Position numbers and translations under genes: made by a program | In this document: positions 18,780 to 28,100 of the stretch, one piece after another | How positions within the stretch are numbered: position 1 is the first letter of the stretch | Layout of the letters: each line of letters starts with the position of its first letter | DNA from: Conchocele bisecta | Taxonomy: Eukaryota > Mollusca > Bivalvia > Lucinida > Thyasiridae | Reading direction: 5' to 3' | Assembly (NCBI GenBank): GCA_029237695.1 | Contig: JAQRGA010000042.1 | Span: forward strand, 1,922,001 to 1,986,000 | Length of the DNA stretch: 64,000 nt | The notes under the pieces: model-generated | Seen by the model: only the letters and a program-made list of their open reading frames with translations | The model's database searches: none | What the model was told of the DNA's origin: nothing

Positions 18780-20060
18780 TTATTCTGTAATATGAGAAAG
18801 TTTCGCACCAGTATAAATTTGTCTTGGACGTGCAATTTTTCTATTTGGTGAATCCACCATTTCTTTCCACTGTGCAATCCACCCTGGAAGTCTTCCAATT
18901 GCAAATAGAACAGTAAACATATCAACTGGAATATTTAAAGCTTTATATATTATACCGCTATAAAAATCAACATTGGGAAATAGTTTTCTTGAAACAAAAT
19001 AATCATCATTCAAAGCTTTTTCCTTAAGTTTCATTGCTGTATCGAGTAAGCTGTCATTTATATTAAGTTTAGCTAAGAAACTATGGCATGAATCTTTAAT
19101 TATATTTGCTCTTGGGTCAAAATTTTTATAAACTCTATGCCCAAATCCCATTAACTTAAATGGGTCATTTTTATCTTTTGCTCTTTCTATAAATTTATCT
19201 ACATTGCCGCCATCTTCTTCAATTTGACGCAGCATTTCAATTACTTTTTGATTTGCTCCACCGTGGAGAGGTCCTGAAAGTGCATTTATTCCTGCTGCAA
19301 TTGTAGAAAATAGATTTACCTGTGCACTTCCAATAACCCTAACTGCTGTTGTTGAACAGTTCTGTTCATGATCAGCATGTATAATTAATAATTTATTTAA
19401 TATGTCGACAGCTTCCTCTTCAATTTTATATGGTTTAACAGGAGAATCAAACATCATATTTAAGAAGTTGGCACAATAAGATAAATCATGTCTGGGATAT
19501 ACAAATGGCTCTCCTATAGATTTTTTATATGAAAATGCAGCAACAGTTCTAAACACAGAAATTAACTGATTAGATGTGCTATATACATCTTCATCCAACG
19601 AAAGTGAATCAACATTTGGATAAAACGATGATAAAGAATTTATCATAGTTGAAAGTATATTCATTGGGTGTGCATTATAAGGAAATGCATCAAGAATATG
19701 TAACATATCTTCATGCAAAAGTGAATACTCTGTTAAAATATTGGAAACTTTTTTTAACTGCCATTCAGTTGGCATATCTCCATGTAGAAGTAAATAAGCT
19801 GCTTCTACAAAAGTTGATTTTTCTGCTAATTTCTCAATTGGAATTCCCCTATATCTTAAAATGCCTTTTTCACCGTCAATATATGTTATTTCGCTTTTAC
19901 ATGCACCAGTATTAAGGAAACTTGGATCCAAAGTTATATATCCAGTATCTTTTCTAAGTGTTGAAATATCTATGGCTTTTTCATTTTCAGTTCCTACTAT
20001 TATTGGATATTTGTGTAAAATACCATCTAATGTTATTTCTGCGTACTTTTCTTTATTCAT
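18780..20060 (-). CDS. gltA: citrate synthase (type II)
   Basis: 426 residues, normal for the hexameric Gram-negative type. It condenses oxaloacetate and acetyl-CoA. The active site includes the His in NALSGPLHGGANQKVIEML, the second His in FGHRVYKNFDPRA and the Asp in PNVDFYSGIIY. The N-terminal domain begins LDGILHKYPIIVGTENE with GEKGILRYRGIPIEKLAEKS. No other TCA-cycle gene is adjacent. It has its own upstream region of about 170 bases to tsaC. Confidence 0.97.
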   Translation of the reverse strand: MNKEKYAEITLDGILHKYPIIVGTENEKAIDISTLRKDTGYITLDPSFLNTGACKSEITYIDGEKGILRYRGIPIEKLAEKSTFVEAAYLLLHGDMPTEWQLKKVSNILTEYSLLHEDMLHILDAFPYNAHPMNILSTMINSLSSFYPNVDSLSLDEDVYSTSNQLISVFRTVAAFSYKKSIGEPFVYPRHDLSYCANFLNMMFDSPVKPYKIEEEAVDILNKLLIIHADHEQNCSTTAVRVIGSAQVNLFSTIAAGINALSGPLHGGANQKVIEMLRQIEEDGGNVDKFIERAKDKNDPFKLMGFGHRVYKNFDPRANIIKDSCHSFLAKLNINDSLLDTAMKLKEKALNDDYFVSRKLFPNVDFYSGIIYKALNIPVDMFTVLFAIGRLPGWIAQWKEMVDSPNRKIARPRQIYTGAKLSHITE

Positions 20061-20233
20061 GTGTTTTCTTCTCCAGTTTTAGGTTGCTTTTTAAAGAGCA
20101 AATAAGTTATTATCTTTTATTTGGTTCCATATAAAAGAATTTTGTGATTAACGCTTATATAAAATATTCAATATAGAATACTCTTAGTTGCTAGCTAAAA
20201 AATCTATTTTTATTTCATGAAATAAAGCCTTAT

Positions 20234-20845
20234 TTATTTTCTAAGGCAGAGATTGATGGCTTTCTCTGATATGATTCCTTCACGCAAAATAGTTATATTG
20301 TCATCAACAACCATTATAACAGTGGATGCCAATGAATCAGATGGCAATTCACCACCATCTATTATTAGATCAGGTTCTATATGTAAAGAGCTCAATGCAC
20401 TATCAATTTTAAGTGCCGGTACATCCCCGGATACATTTGCACTTGTTGCAGCTAAAGGTGTGTTGAGCTTATTAATTAATCCTAATATAAAATCATGCTC
20501 TGGAACTCTAAATCCCAATTTTTCTCCTGCTCTATCAAGAATAATTAAAGTAATAGGACCAGGACAAAATAAATTCATAATAGATTTAATTTTGGGAGTT
20601 ATTATGCCTCCAAACTTTTCTACCATAGAGACACTGCTGACCAACATTTGGAATGGTTTATTTTCTGAGCGTTTTTTTGTCTTATAAATATTATTTTGAG
20701 CTGTTTGATCCTGCCATAAGCACATCAGCCCGTATACTGTTTCAGTTGGAGCTAAAATAAAACTGCCTTTTAATTCTATCTGCGAGACAGCTTTAGCTAT
20801 TGTATTTTCTATATTAGTTTCTGATAATGTAATGATATTAGGCAT
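20234..20845 (-). CDS. tsaC: L-threonylcarbamoyladenylate synthase
   Basis: 203 residues; YrdC/Sua5 core without the C-terminal Sua5 domain. It makes threonylcarbamoyl-AMP for the t6A37 tRNA modification. Motifs: LAPTETVYGLMCLWQD, then the KKRSENKPFQMLVSS substrate loop, PGPITLIIL, and LAATSANVSGDVPAL. The start overlaps the last eight bases of purE, suggesting coupled translation. TsaB, TsaD and TsaE are not nearby. Confidence 0.93.
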   Translation of the reverse strand: MPNIITLSETNIENTIAKAVSQIELKGSFILAPTETVYGLMCLWQDQTAQNNIYKTKKRSENKPFQMLVSSVSMVEKFGGIITPKIKSIMNLFCPGPITLIILDRAGEKLGFRVPEHDFILGLINKLNTPLAATSANVSGDVPALKIDSALSSLHIEPDLIIDGGELPSDSLASTVIMVVDDNITILREGIISEKAINLCLRK

Positions 20846-21359
20846 TAAAGTCTTCTATTTTTTTATTTAAATTTAAATCAGTTTTTATAACTTCAGCTGT
20901 CTCTTCTTCCCTGAATTTTTTTAATCTTTCAGACAATTTTTTATCATTTAAGGATAAAATTTGAGCAGCATATAATGCTGCATTTTTTGCACCTGCTTTT
21001 CCTGCAGTAACAGTTGCTACAGGAATTCCTGGAGGCATTTGGACTGTTGATAGTAGTGAATCAAGACTGTTAAAAGGCTCACATGACATTGGAATACCAA
21101 TAACAGGTAAAATTGTATGAGATGCCATTACTCCAGCAAGATGTGCAGCCATCCCTGCGGCACATATTAAAATCTTTAATCCATTTTTTTCTGCATTTTT
21201 AGCAAAATCCAAAGCTATTACAGGGGTTCTATGTGCAGATATAACCCTAGCGATATATGGAATATTTAAATCATTTAAAATAGAAAAAGCATCTTTTAGA
21301 TTGGGTAAATCGCTATCACTTCCCATGATTATAGCTACTATTGCATTTGAATTTTTCAT
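20838..21359 (-). CDS. purE: N5-carboxyaminoimidazole ribonucleotide mutase (class I PurE)
   Basis: 173 residues. It converts N5-CAIR to CAIR in purine synthesis. Motifs: AIIMGSDSDLPNLKDAF at the phosphate site, the VISAHRTP catalytic stretch, ICAAGMAAHLAGVMASHT and PVIGIPM. PurK, the usual partner, is not in the window. It lies between the aroK-aroC fusion and tsaC in a tight minus-strand series. Confidence 0.95.
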   Translation of the reverse strand: MKNSNAIVAIIMGSDSDLPNLKDAFSILNDLNIPYIARVISAHRTPVIALDFAKNAEKNGLKILICAAGMAAHLAGVMASHTILPVIGIPMSCEPFNSLDSLLSTVQMPPGIPVATVTAGKAGAKNAALYAAQILSLNDKKLSERLKKFREEETAEVIKTDLNLNKKIEDFNA

Positions 21360-21395
21360 TTAAATCAATCTCCTAATATTTTAATGAAATTAAAA

Positions 21396-23009
21396 TTAAC
21401 AATTGCTATTATTGAAGTTTAGATTTACTCTTTTTTGTATTTCTAGAGTATCTAATATAACCAATGCTGCCATAGTTTCCAGTACTGGAATAATTCGCGG
21501 GACGATACATGGGTCATGTCTACCTTCTACTTGAATATCAACATTATTTCCATCCAAATCACAAGTTTGTTGTGTAGTGAAAATTGAAGATGTTGGCTTA
21601 ACAGCAACTCTTATAATAATTTTTCCGCCTGTTGAGATCCCACCAAGTATGCCACCAGCATTATTTGTTATAAATTTACCATCTCTCATTTCATCGTTAT
21701 TTTCACTGCCATATTTTTCTGCAGATGAAAAACCAGATCCAAATTCGATACCTTTTACCGCCCCAAGTGAGACAATAGCCATCGCTAATCTAGCATCAAG
21801 TTTTCCAAAAACAGGGTCTCCTAACCCTGCAGGAATACCTGTTATTTCAAGTTGTGCTATTCCACCTACAGAGTCATTATTATCTTTAGCTTTGAAAATC
21901 GCCTCTTCCATTTCTATGGCTTTAATACTGTCTGCTGACCTGACACTGTTGCTTTCTATCTTTGAATAATCAATAGTATTACTTTTAATTCCCGCTATGG
22001 CAATAGTGTGTGCAACAATAATAATTTTTTGGGATTCTAGTATTTTTTTTGCTATTCCACCACACATTACTCTAGCTGCTGTTTCTCTTCCTGAAGAGCG
22101 ACCACCGCCTTTATGATCCCTTATTCCATATTTTTTCCAAAAAGTAAAGTCTGCTGTTCCTGGTCTGAAGTAATTTTTTATTAGGTCATATTTAGTTGAG
22201 TCCTGATCTTTATTCTCAATTAGCATACCTATTGAAGCACCTGTGGTTTTCCCTTCAAAAATACCTGATAATATTTTGACTTGGTCTTTTTCATTTCGCG
22301 GTGTTGATACAGCACTTTGACCAGGTCTCCTCCTATTAAGTTCTTTTTGTATGTCCTGTTCAGATATTTCAATTCCAGGCTGTATTCCTTCTAATATTGC
22401 TCCAATTGCAGGTCCATGACTTTCACCAAAGGTCGTCATTCTTACAATATTTCCAAATGTGTTTGCTTTTTGAGATAGAAGAGAAATTTCAACTTTTAGT
22501 TCTTTTTGAATAGTATTTACTACTTCATCAATATTCATATTTGATGTGTCTACAATAATATCTGCAAAAGGCTTAATTACTTCCATTATCAGATTACATC
22601 TATTAATAAAAAGTTCCTGAGCTGTTTTATCATTTAAATACGCAGGTATAGATTTTTTATTGAATCTTTCCAATAATTTTTCTGAAGTTGCAGTTAACAA
22701 TATAAGAATAGACTGGTCTCTTAAAAGTCGTCTTGAAGTTTTATTAAGTAATGTCGATCCGCCTGTGCTAATAATACACCAATCATTTTTAGATATTACA
22801 TCTATAGCTTTACGCTCATACTCTCTAAATGTATCATCACCAAATTCACTGCATATATTTCTACATATTAGTTTATTGCCAGTTTTATGATAAAACAATT
22901 CTTCTATGAGTTCGTCAGATTCAATAAGTGGTAGACCGAGTAGTTTAGATAGCTTGGAAGCTGTAATTGACTTCCCTGAGCATTTGGATCCAGACAATAC
23001 AATTTTCAT
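21396..23009 (-). CDS. bifunctional shikimate kinase / chorismate synthase fusion
   Basis: 537 residues in one uninterrupted frame. Residues about 1-170 are shikimate kinase: P-loop GSKCSGKS, ESDELIEELF at the substrate Asp position, STGGST in the shikimate pocket and the R-containing lid near ERFNKKSIPAYL. Residues about 180-537 are chorismate synthase: FGNIVRMTTFGESHGPAIG, the ELNRRRPGQS stretch, DFTFWKKYGIRDHKGGGRSS and GRHDPCIVPR. The first enzyme phosphorylates shikimate; the second makes chorismate from EPSP two steps later using reduced flavin. The start MKIVLSG at 23009 is chosen because the 48-codon upstream extension runs towards the preceding gene's terminator and has no domain. 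Confidence 0.92.
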   Translation of the reverse strand: MKIVLSGSKCSGKSITASKLSKLLGLPLIESDELIEELFYHKTGNKLICRNICSEFGDDTFREYERKAIDVISKNDWCIISTGGSTLLNKTSRRLLRDQSILILLTATSEKLLERFNKKSIPAYLNDKTAQELFINRCNLIMEVIKPFADIIVDTSNMNIDEVVNTIQKELKVEISLLSQKANTFGNIVRMTTFGESHGPAIGAILEGIQPGIEISEQDIQKELNRRRPGQSAVSTPRNEKDQVKILSGIFEGKTTGASIGMLIENKDQDSTKYDLIKNYFRPGTADFTFWKKYGIRDHKGGGRSSGRETAARVMCGGIAKKILESQKIIIVAHTIAIAGIKSNTIDYSKIESNSVRSADSIKAIEMEEAIFKAKDNNDSVGGIAQLEITGIPAGLGDPVFGKLDARLAMAIVSLGAVKGIEFGSGFSSAEKYGSENNDEMRDGKFITNNAGGILGGISTGGKIIIRVAVKPTSSIFTTQQTCDLDGNNVDIQVEGRHDPCIVPRIIPVLETMAALVILDTLEIQKRVNLNFNNSNC

Positions 23010-23141
23010 TATAGCACCATTAAGCTTAATTATATGTTGAATTTTAACTATATAATTTGTTAAAATTTTTCGTAGTCGTTTAACTAATGTATGTAAAAAT
23101 TGAAAATCTTCCAGTCTTTTTTTGCTATATAAATAAAAAAA

Positions 23142-23172
23142 ACCCGAATACAAAATATTAGAGTATTCGGGT
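23142..23172 (-). terminator. rho-independent terminator after the AURKAIP1/COX24-type gene
   Basis: acccgaatac (23142-23151) and gtattcgggt (23163-23172) make a perfect ten-pair stem with an 11-base loop. Read on minus it is followed by a run of eight T. It separates the mini-protein gene from the downstream aroK-aroC fusion, which therefore needs its own promoter. Confidence 0.88.
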
Positions 23173-23191
23173 GCAAGAATATAAGAAAAAC

Positions 23192-23281
23192 TTATTTATT
23201 CTTGTGTCTGTTAGCCTTAAGCTGTTTACGCCTTTTATGTTTTGATATTTTTGCACGACGTTTTTTCTTTAAGTTACCCAT
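23192..23281 (-). CDS. AURKAIP1/COX24-type ribosome-associated mini-protein
   Basis: A 29-codon gene, [20 protein letters not shown] and on to a basic end. More than half of the residues are Lys or Arg. The KKRRxKxxKHKRRKxLKxxR pattern is that of the bacterial AURKAIP1/COX24 family, related to a small mitochondrial ribosomal-subunit protein. The strong terminator 20 bases after the stop shows it is a real transcription unit. Function is inferred from the family and is not proven by the sequence. Confidence 0.8.
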   Translation of the reverse strand: MGNLKKKRRAKISKHKRRKQLKANRHKNK

Positions 23282-23404
23282 CAATAATCCTCGATTTCTA
23301 AAATATTTTTTTATAAAGATAATTCAAAAGTATAGGGTTTATACAAATAGCAATTTGGTGGCTATTTTGCAAATAACTTTTAAATTATATCACTTATTTA
23401 ATTT

Positions 23405-24364
23405 TTATTGTTTTCTATAATAATTAGCGACATCATTAATAATGTCGTTTAGAGAATATACTGGTTTCCAATCAAAAGATTTTTGAATTTTGCTAATATT
23501 AGGATATCGATGGAGCATATCTTCAAAACCTTCTTCGTATGCTTCATCGTATGATATATATTTTATTTTAGATTTACTATTTAATACACTAATTATTTGT
23601 GTCGCCAATTTATTAATTGATATATTGTTTTTGCTGCCAATATTAAAGACTTCTCCTGAAATATTTGATTCTGCCAATAGTTTTATTGCTTTAATGGAGT
23701 CATATACATGGGTAAAGCATCGTGTTTGTTCGCCTGTACCGTATACATTAAGGTCTTTTCCTTCCAGTGAATTTTTTACAAACCTTGGCATTACCATTCC
23801 ATATCTTCCAGTTTGCTTTGGACCTACAACGTTAAAAAACCTAGCTATAATTATTGGTAATTTTATAGATCTATAATATGCCATACTATAAAATTCATCT
23901 AGAAGCTTGCTACATGCATATGACCATCTTGAATGCGTAGAAGGACCTATTAAAAGATCATTATCCTCTGAAAAAATTCTTTTATCTGATTTTCCATAAA
24001 CTTCACTAGTTGATGCTATTAGGACTCTAGTTCCTTTTCTAGCCGCACCTTTTAAGATATTTTCAGTTCCATGGACATTTGTAGTAATAGTTTTGACGGG
24101 ATCGGATACTACTAGTTCTACTCCTACTGCAGCTGCTAAGTGATAAACAATATCTGATTTTTCTACCAGGTATTCTAATTCAGGTAGATTAAGAATATCT
24201 CCTTCGATAAATTCTAAATTAAGGTCATGAATGACAGTATCAAGGTTTTTAATTTTCCCTGTCGAAAGATTATCAATTACTGTAACATAATGTCCGTCAC
24301 TTAATAGAGATTCAACTAAATGGCTACCAATAAAACCTGCACCGCCTGTAACTAAACATTTCAT
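23405..24364 (-). CDS. NAD-dependent sugar-nucleotide epimerase/dehydratase (extended SDR)
   Basis: 319 residues. The NAD-binding motif TGGAGFIGSHL opens the protein. IEGDILN and YHLAAAVGVE follow, STSEVYG carries the catalytic Ser/Thr, and YACSK (after SRW) carries the catalytic Tyr and Lys. RFFNVVGPKQTGRYG and VYGTGEQTRCFTHVYDS are typical of UDP-glucuronate decarboxylase/UDP-glucose 4-epimerase-like enzymes. It probably makes a UDP-sugar for surface glycans. The exact reaction cannot be fixed. It lies 53 bases after rpe and probably shares its transcript. Confidence 0.87.
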   Translation of the reverse strand: MKCLVTGGAGFIGSHLVESLLSDGHYVTVIDNLSTGKIKNLDTVIHDLNLEFIEGDILNLPELEYLVEKSDIVYHLAAAVGVELVVSDPVKTITTNVHGTENILKGAARKGTRVLIASTSEVYGKSDKRIFSEDNDLLIGPSTHSRWSYACSKLLDEFYSMAYYRSIKLPIIIARFFNVVGPKQTGRYGMVMPRFVKNSLEGKDLNVYGTGEQTRCFTHVYDSIKAIKLLAESNISGEVFNIGSKNNISINKLATQIISVLNSKSKIKYISYDEAYEEGFEDMLHRYPNISKIQKSFDWKPVYSLNDIINDVANYYRKQ

Positions 24365-24417
24365 ATACTTACCTTATTTTTCAATTTTTTAATACGAACA
24401 ATTTACTAATCAGCATT

Positions 24418-25107
24418 TTAGCTTTTAGCAATAAGAGAATCGACTGCATTTTTAACTCCATTTTTATATCTAAAAACAGATGTACCTGCGACCATAACAT
24501 TAGCACCTGCCGTTGAAGCCATGCTTATATTATTTTCATCAATGCCACCATCAACTTGTAAAAATATTTTTTTATTTAATTCTATTATTTTATTTTTTAA
24601 AAAGCTTACTTTTGGCATCATCTCTTTCATAAATGACTGACCGCCAAATCCAGGTTCTACAGTCATAACTAGTATTAAATCCAGCTCATTTAAATATGGA
24701 AGTATAGTTTTAGGATCAGTTTTTGGTTTTACTGAAAGTCCTATGCTCATAGAATATTTTTTAATTTCCTCTATTACGCTACTTATATCATCATCTGATT
24801 CAGCATGAAATGTTATATGGTCAGAGCCCGCTTCAGCAAAAGATTTTATACATTTTAATGGATTAGTTATCATTAAATGTGTATCAAATATTTGATTACT
24901 AATTTTTCTTATACTTTTTATTATTGGTTGACCAAATGACAGGTTAGGAACAAAATGCCCATCCATTACATCTAAATGAAGAACTTCTATTCCTGCATTA
25001 ATAGTTTTTTGTATATCTTGTTGTAAATTTGAAAAATCTGCAGCCAGCAATGAAGGAGCTATTATTACTTTATCTGAATTTAATCTTTTAAAATTTTTTC
25101 CTATCAT
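24418..25107 (-). CDS. rpe: ribulose-phosphate 3-epimerase
   Basis: 229 residues from MIGKNFKRLN; a GGAG site lies nine bases before this ATG, so ATG codons further upstream are rejected. It interconverts ribulose 5-phosphate and xylulose 5-phosphate, feeding transketolase, which is encoded at 58512. The TIM barrel shows APSLLAADFSNL, HLDVMDGHFVPNLSFG with the metal-binding Asp and His, TVEPGFGGQSFM, and QVDGGID. It begins about 45 bases after the AsmA-like gene on the same strand. Confidence 0.95.
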   Translation of the reverse strand: MIGKNFKRLNSDKVIIAPSLLAADFSNLQQDIQKTINAGIEVLHLDVMDGHFVPNLSFGQPIIKSIRKISNQIFDTHLMITNPLKCIKSFAEAGSDHITFHAESDDDISSVIEEIKKYSMSIGLSVKPKTDPKTILPYLNELDLILVMTVEPGFGGQSFMKEMMPKVSFLKNKIIELNKKIFLQVDGGIDENNISMASTAGANVMVAGTSVFRYKNGVKNAVDSLIAKS

Positions 25108-25152
25108 AAATATTTTCTCCATATTTGATATTAACAAATAATCGTAAAATTG

Positions 25153-28100
25153 TTATTTTTTGTTATATGATACTTTACTTGGTAAATCTTCTTTTACGAA
25201 TGGTTGTGCGATAGCCTTTCCTACAAGTACAGTTGTTCCTTTAATTGTATTTTTTACCCCAATTCCTGTATCAATTAATATTTTCAGAATATTCAAAGGA
25301 TTTAAAATATTTGCTGTATTTATAGCTAAAAATTTTGCAAGAAATGTTGTTGTATCTGCGGAAGGATTATTAATTGTTCCTCTAATATGGAAAGGTAATC
25401 TTAGTCCACTTATATTTGAATATGATTCTATGTCAAGTTTTCCATTAAAACCAATTATGCCTGAAAATTCGGAAAATTTAGCTGTATCACTTTTATTACC
25501 AATTAATTTAAACTTTTTTAAAAAAACTTGTCCATCATTTGCAGTAAAATATATTTCTATTTTTGCCAAATTAATATTATTTAAATTATTAACAATATTA
25601 GCACTTGATTTAATTCTCTGATTTAAATTATTAATCAATAACCCTCCTGGAAGTGTTTGTCTTATTTGTTCCAGCATTTCTATTGGAAGCAACATTATTT
25701 TTAAGACCTTATAAGTTTGAATTTGATAAGGTATAGATAAATTACTTAGTTCAGAAGAAATTTTTCCTGTTAAATGCTTATTTATATTTTCTTCTGTGAA
25801 TCCTTTTCCGTTAATTGATGCAATGAACGTATTTACAGTTCCTTTTGTATTTTTGTAATTTTTTGCAACAATAAATGTGTTAATTATTGGTGCTAAATTC
25901 ATATTTTTAAATTTAGAATTAAAATTATATATATATCCATTGGCACTATTCATATCTAGATTGCCATGCATGACAATCTCTGTATTATTAATCTTTAGAT
26001 CTGTTTTGTTGCTCTTTAAAAAATTTTTTTTAATCGCAAAATTAGAATTAAACTTAGATTTTATAAAATTACCGTAGCTTATATTGCTAAATTTGATATT
26101 TAAATTCAAATCTAGACCATGAAAATTTAAGGGTGGGAATTCAGTTTTAGGAAGAAGATCTTCATATTTTATATTGTTATTTAATAAATCATAAATTTTT
26201 GCTATCTTTTTAAGCTTGAGTTTATCTGAATTAATATTTAAACTGGAAGTACCTGTGTCTATTGGAATAGGGAAGTTTCCTGAAGCTTTTAAATTAATTA
26301 AAGGCTCCTTCTTATTATATAATGAAAAACTATAACTGTTTAAGATGAAATTATTTTTTTTTGCTATAGTATTAAAATCTAAACTACCGGTAATATTATC
26401 TTTCCTATTTATATTATTTTTTAGTGCAAACTCAGAAATATGGAGCCCACCTTTTATTAGAGTTGATTGATCCTGTTTTATATAATCTAAATATATCTTT
26501 CCTGTAGCCATCATTTTTTTTACATTTAAAGATAATCCGTTGTGAAATAGTTCTAAAATATATTTATTTATACTTTTAACAGATAAAACTAGATGAGAGC
26601 TTATTTTTTTATTAAATGATATAGAGCCATCTGTTTTAGATAAAAAGCTCTGGATACCATTTATGTACAACTCAGTGATACAATTTTCTAATTTAATAAA
26701 TTGAGTATTTGTTAATACAGCATTAATACTATTTGAAATACTTAAATTCTTAATAATTCTACCATAAAAATTTATGTTAGCATATAAAAGTTCAGTTTTA
26801 CCTTTTATCTTGAGTGAATTAAGGTGTTTGGAAAGAATAAATAATAACTTATATTTTATAAATCCATTATTTAATTTTACAGGAAAGCTTTTAGGCATTA
26901 AGTCAATAATTTTCTTGAAATTAAAACTATTAGCTTCTGATTTAAACTCAATATCTTCTGTTACAAAAAACTTATCGCCTTTGAATAGCAGTGAAAACGG
27001 ATTATTTAGTACAAATGAAACATAGGTTTTTTCTTTTGGTATAAAAATAGTGAAATTAAAATTATCTAAAGTAAATAAATTATATAAACAATTTATATTA
27101 AAATGAATACGATTACTTAATTTTAAATTAATTGGTGAAAGCTTCTTAATAAAGACAGATATATATGGAAATTTTTTATTAAACTGCGGAACAGTATCGA
27201 TAATATTTTCTGTAATATATGGAATATTTAAATCAAGATTTCCTTTCTTTTTATCAATATTATAATTTCCTTTCAGTATTATTTTTGATATTTTTTTATT
27301 ACTTTGCTTTAGCTCAAAAATATAATTATTTAGTATTAATCTATTATGTTTTGCTAAGTTTAGATTAATTTTTTGATTTATGTTTAACTCACTAATATGA
27401 TTTTCATTAAAATTTAATGAAGCATTATTTAGATTAATATAGCCGCTAAGATTTAAGTTGTTATTTTTCGAAGCAACAGATAGAGTTAAATCAGTACTTA
27501 ATTTTCCATTCGTACTTTGTAATTTTTGAGGAAGAAATGGATTTAATAAATTTAAATCAAGATTTTTTGTAAAAAATTTAATTTTAGAATCAGCAGATAC
27601 CTGTAAAATTTTACCAATTTCCAAATCGTAATAAAATGGTTTATTTATACTGGCACTTAAAAGCTTGTTGTTTTTATCTGATATTGTAGAGTTCAACTTA
27701 TTTAAAGTAATAAGGTTATTATTTATTTTAAAATCATAATTAATAAAAAAGTTTAACGGCATATCTCTTGTAAGTTGATATTGACCAGTTGAAAATATAA
27801 ACTTCTCAATAGATAATTCTCCGCTTGATTTAAAATAATTATCAGTAAAATCTAATTTGCCAAAATATTTTAATTTAGCATTTTTGCCTAAATTATATCT
27901 TTTTAAGCTGTTTATGGTGTTGAGAATATTTGATTGAATTGGATTAGCATCAATATTTAAGGATAACTTAAAAGGATTAAAATTTATTATTCCATTGGTG
28001 CTCAAGTAGGAGTTTGAAGTTTTATTACTTGTATCAGTAAAATTGAAATAATTAATTTTGTACTTATTTACATTATTATTTTGTCTTTTTATATCTAGTT

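Noticed and set aside
20253..20687. 144-codon plus-strand frame opposite tsaC, and similar long antisense frames opposite other genes
   Set aside because: These mirror real genes whose codon use leaves the opposite strand open; the sense genes have full family motifs.
23010..23153. 48-codon N-terminal extension of the aroK-aroC fusion
   Set aside because: It runs into the terminator of the preceding gene and shows no domain; the ATG before the P-loop motif is the natural start.
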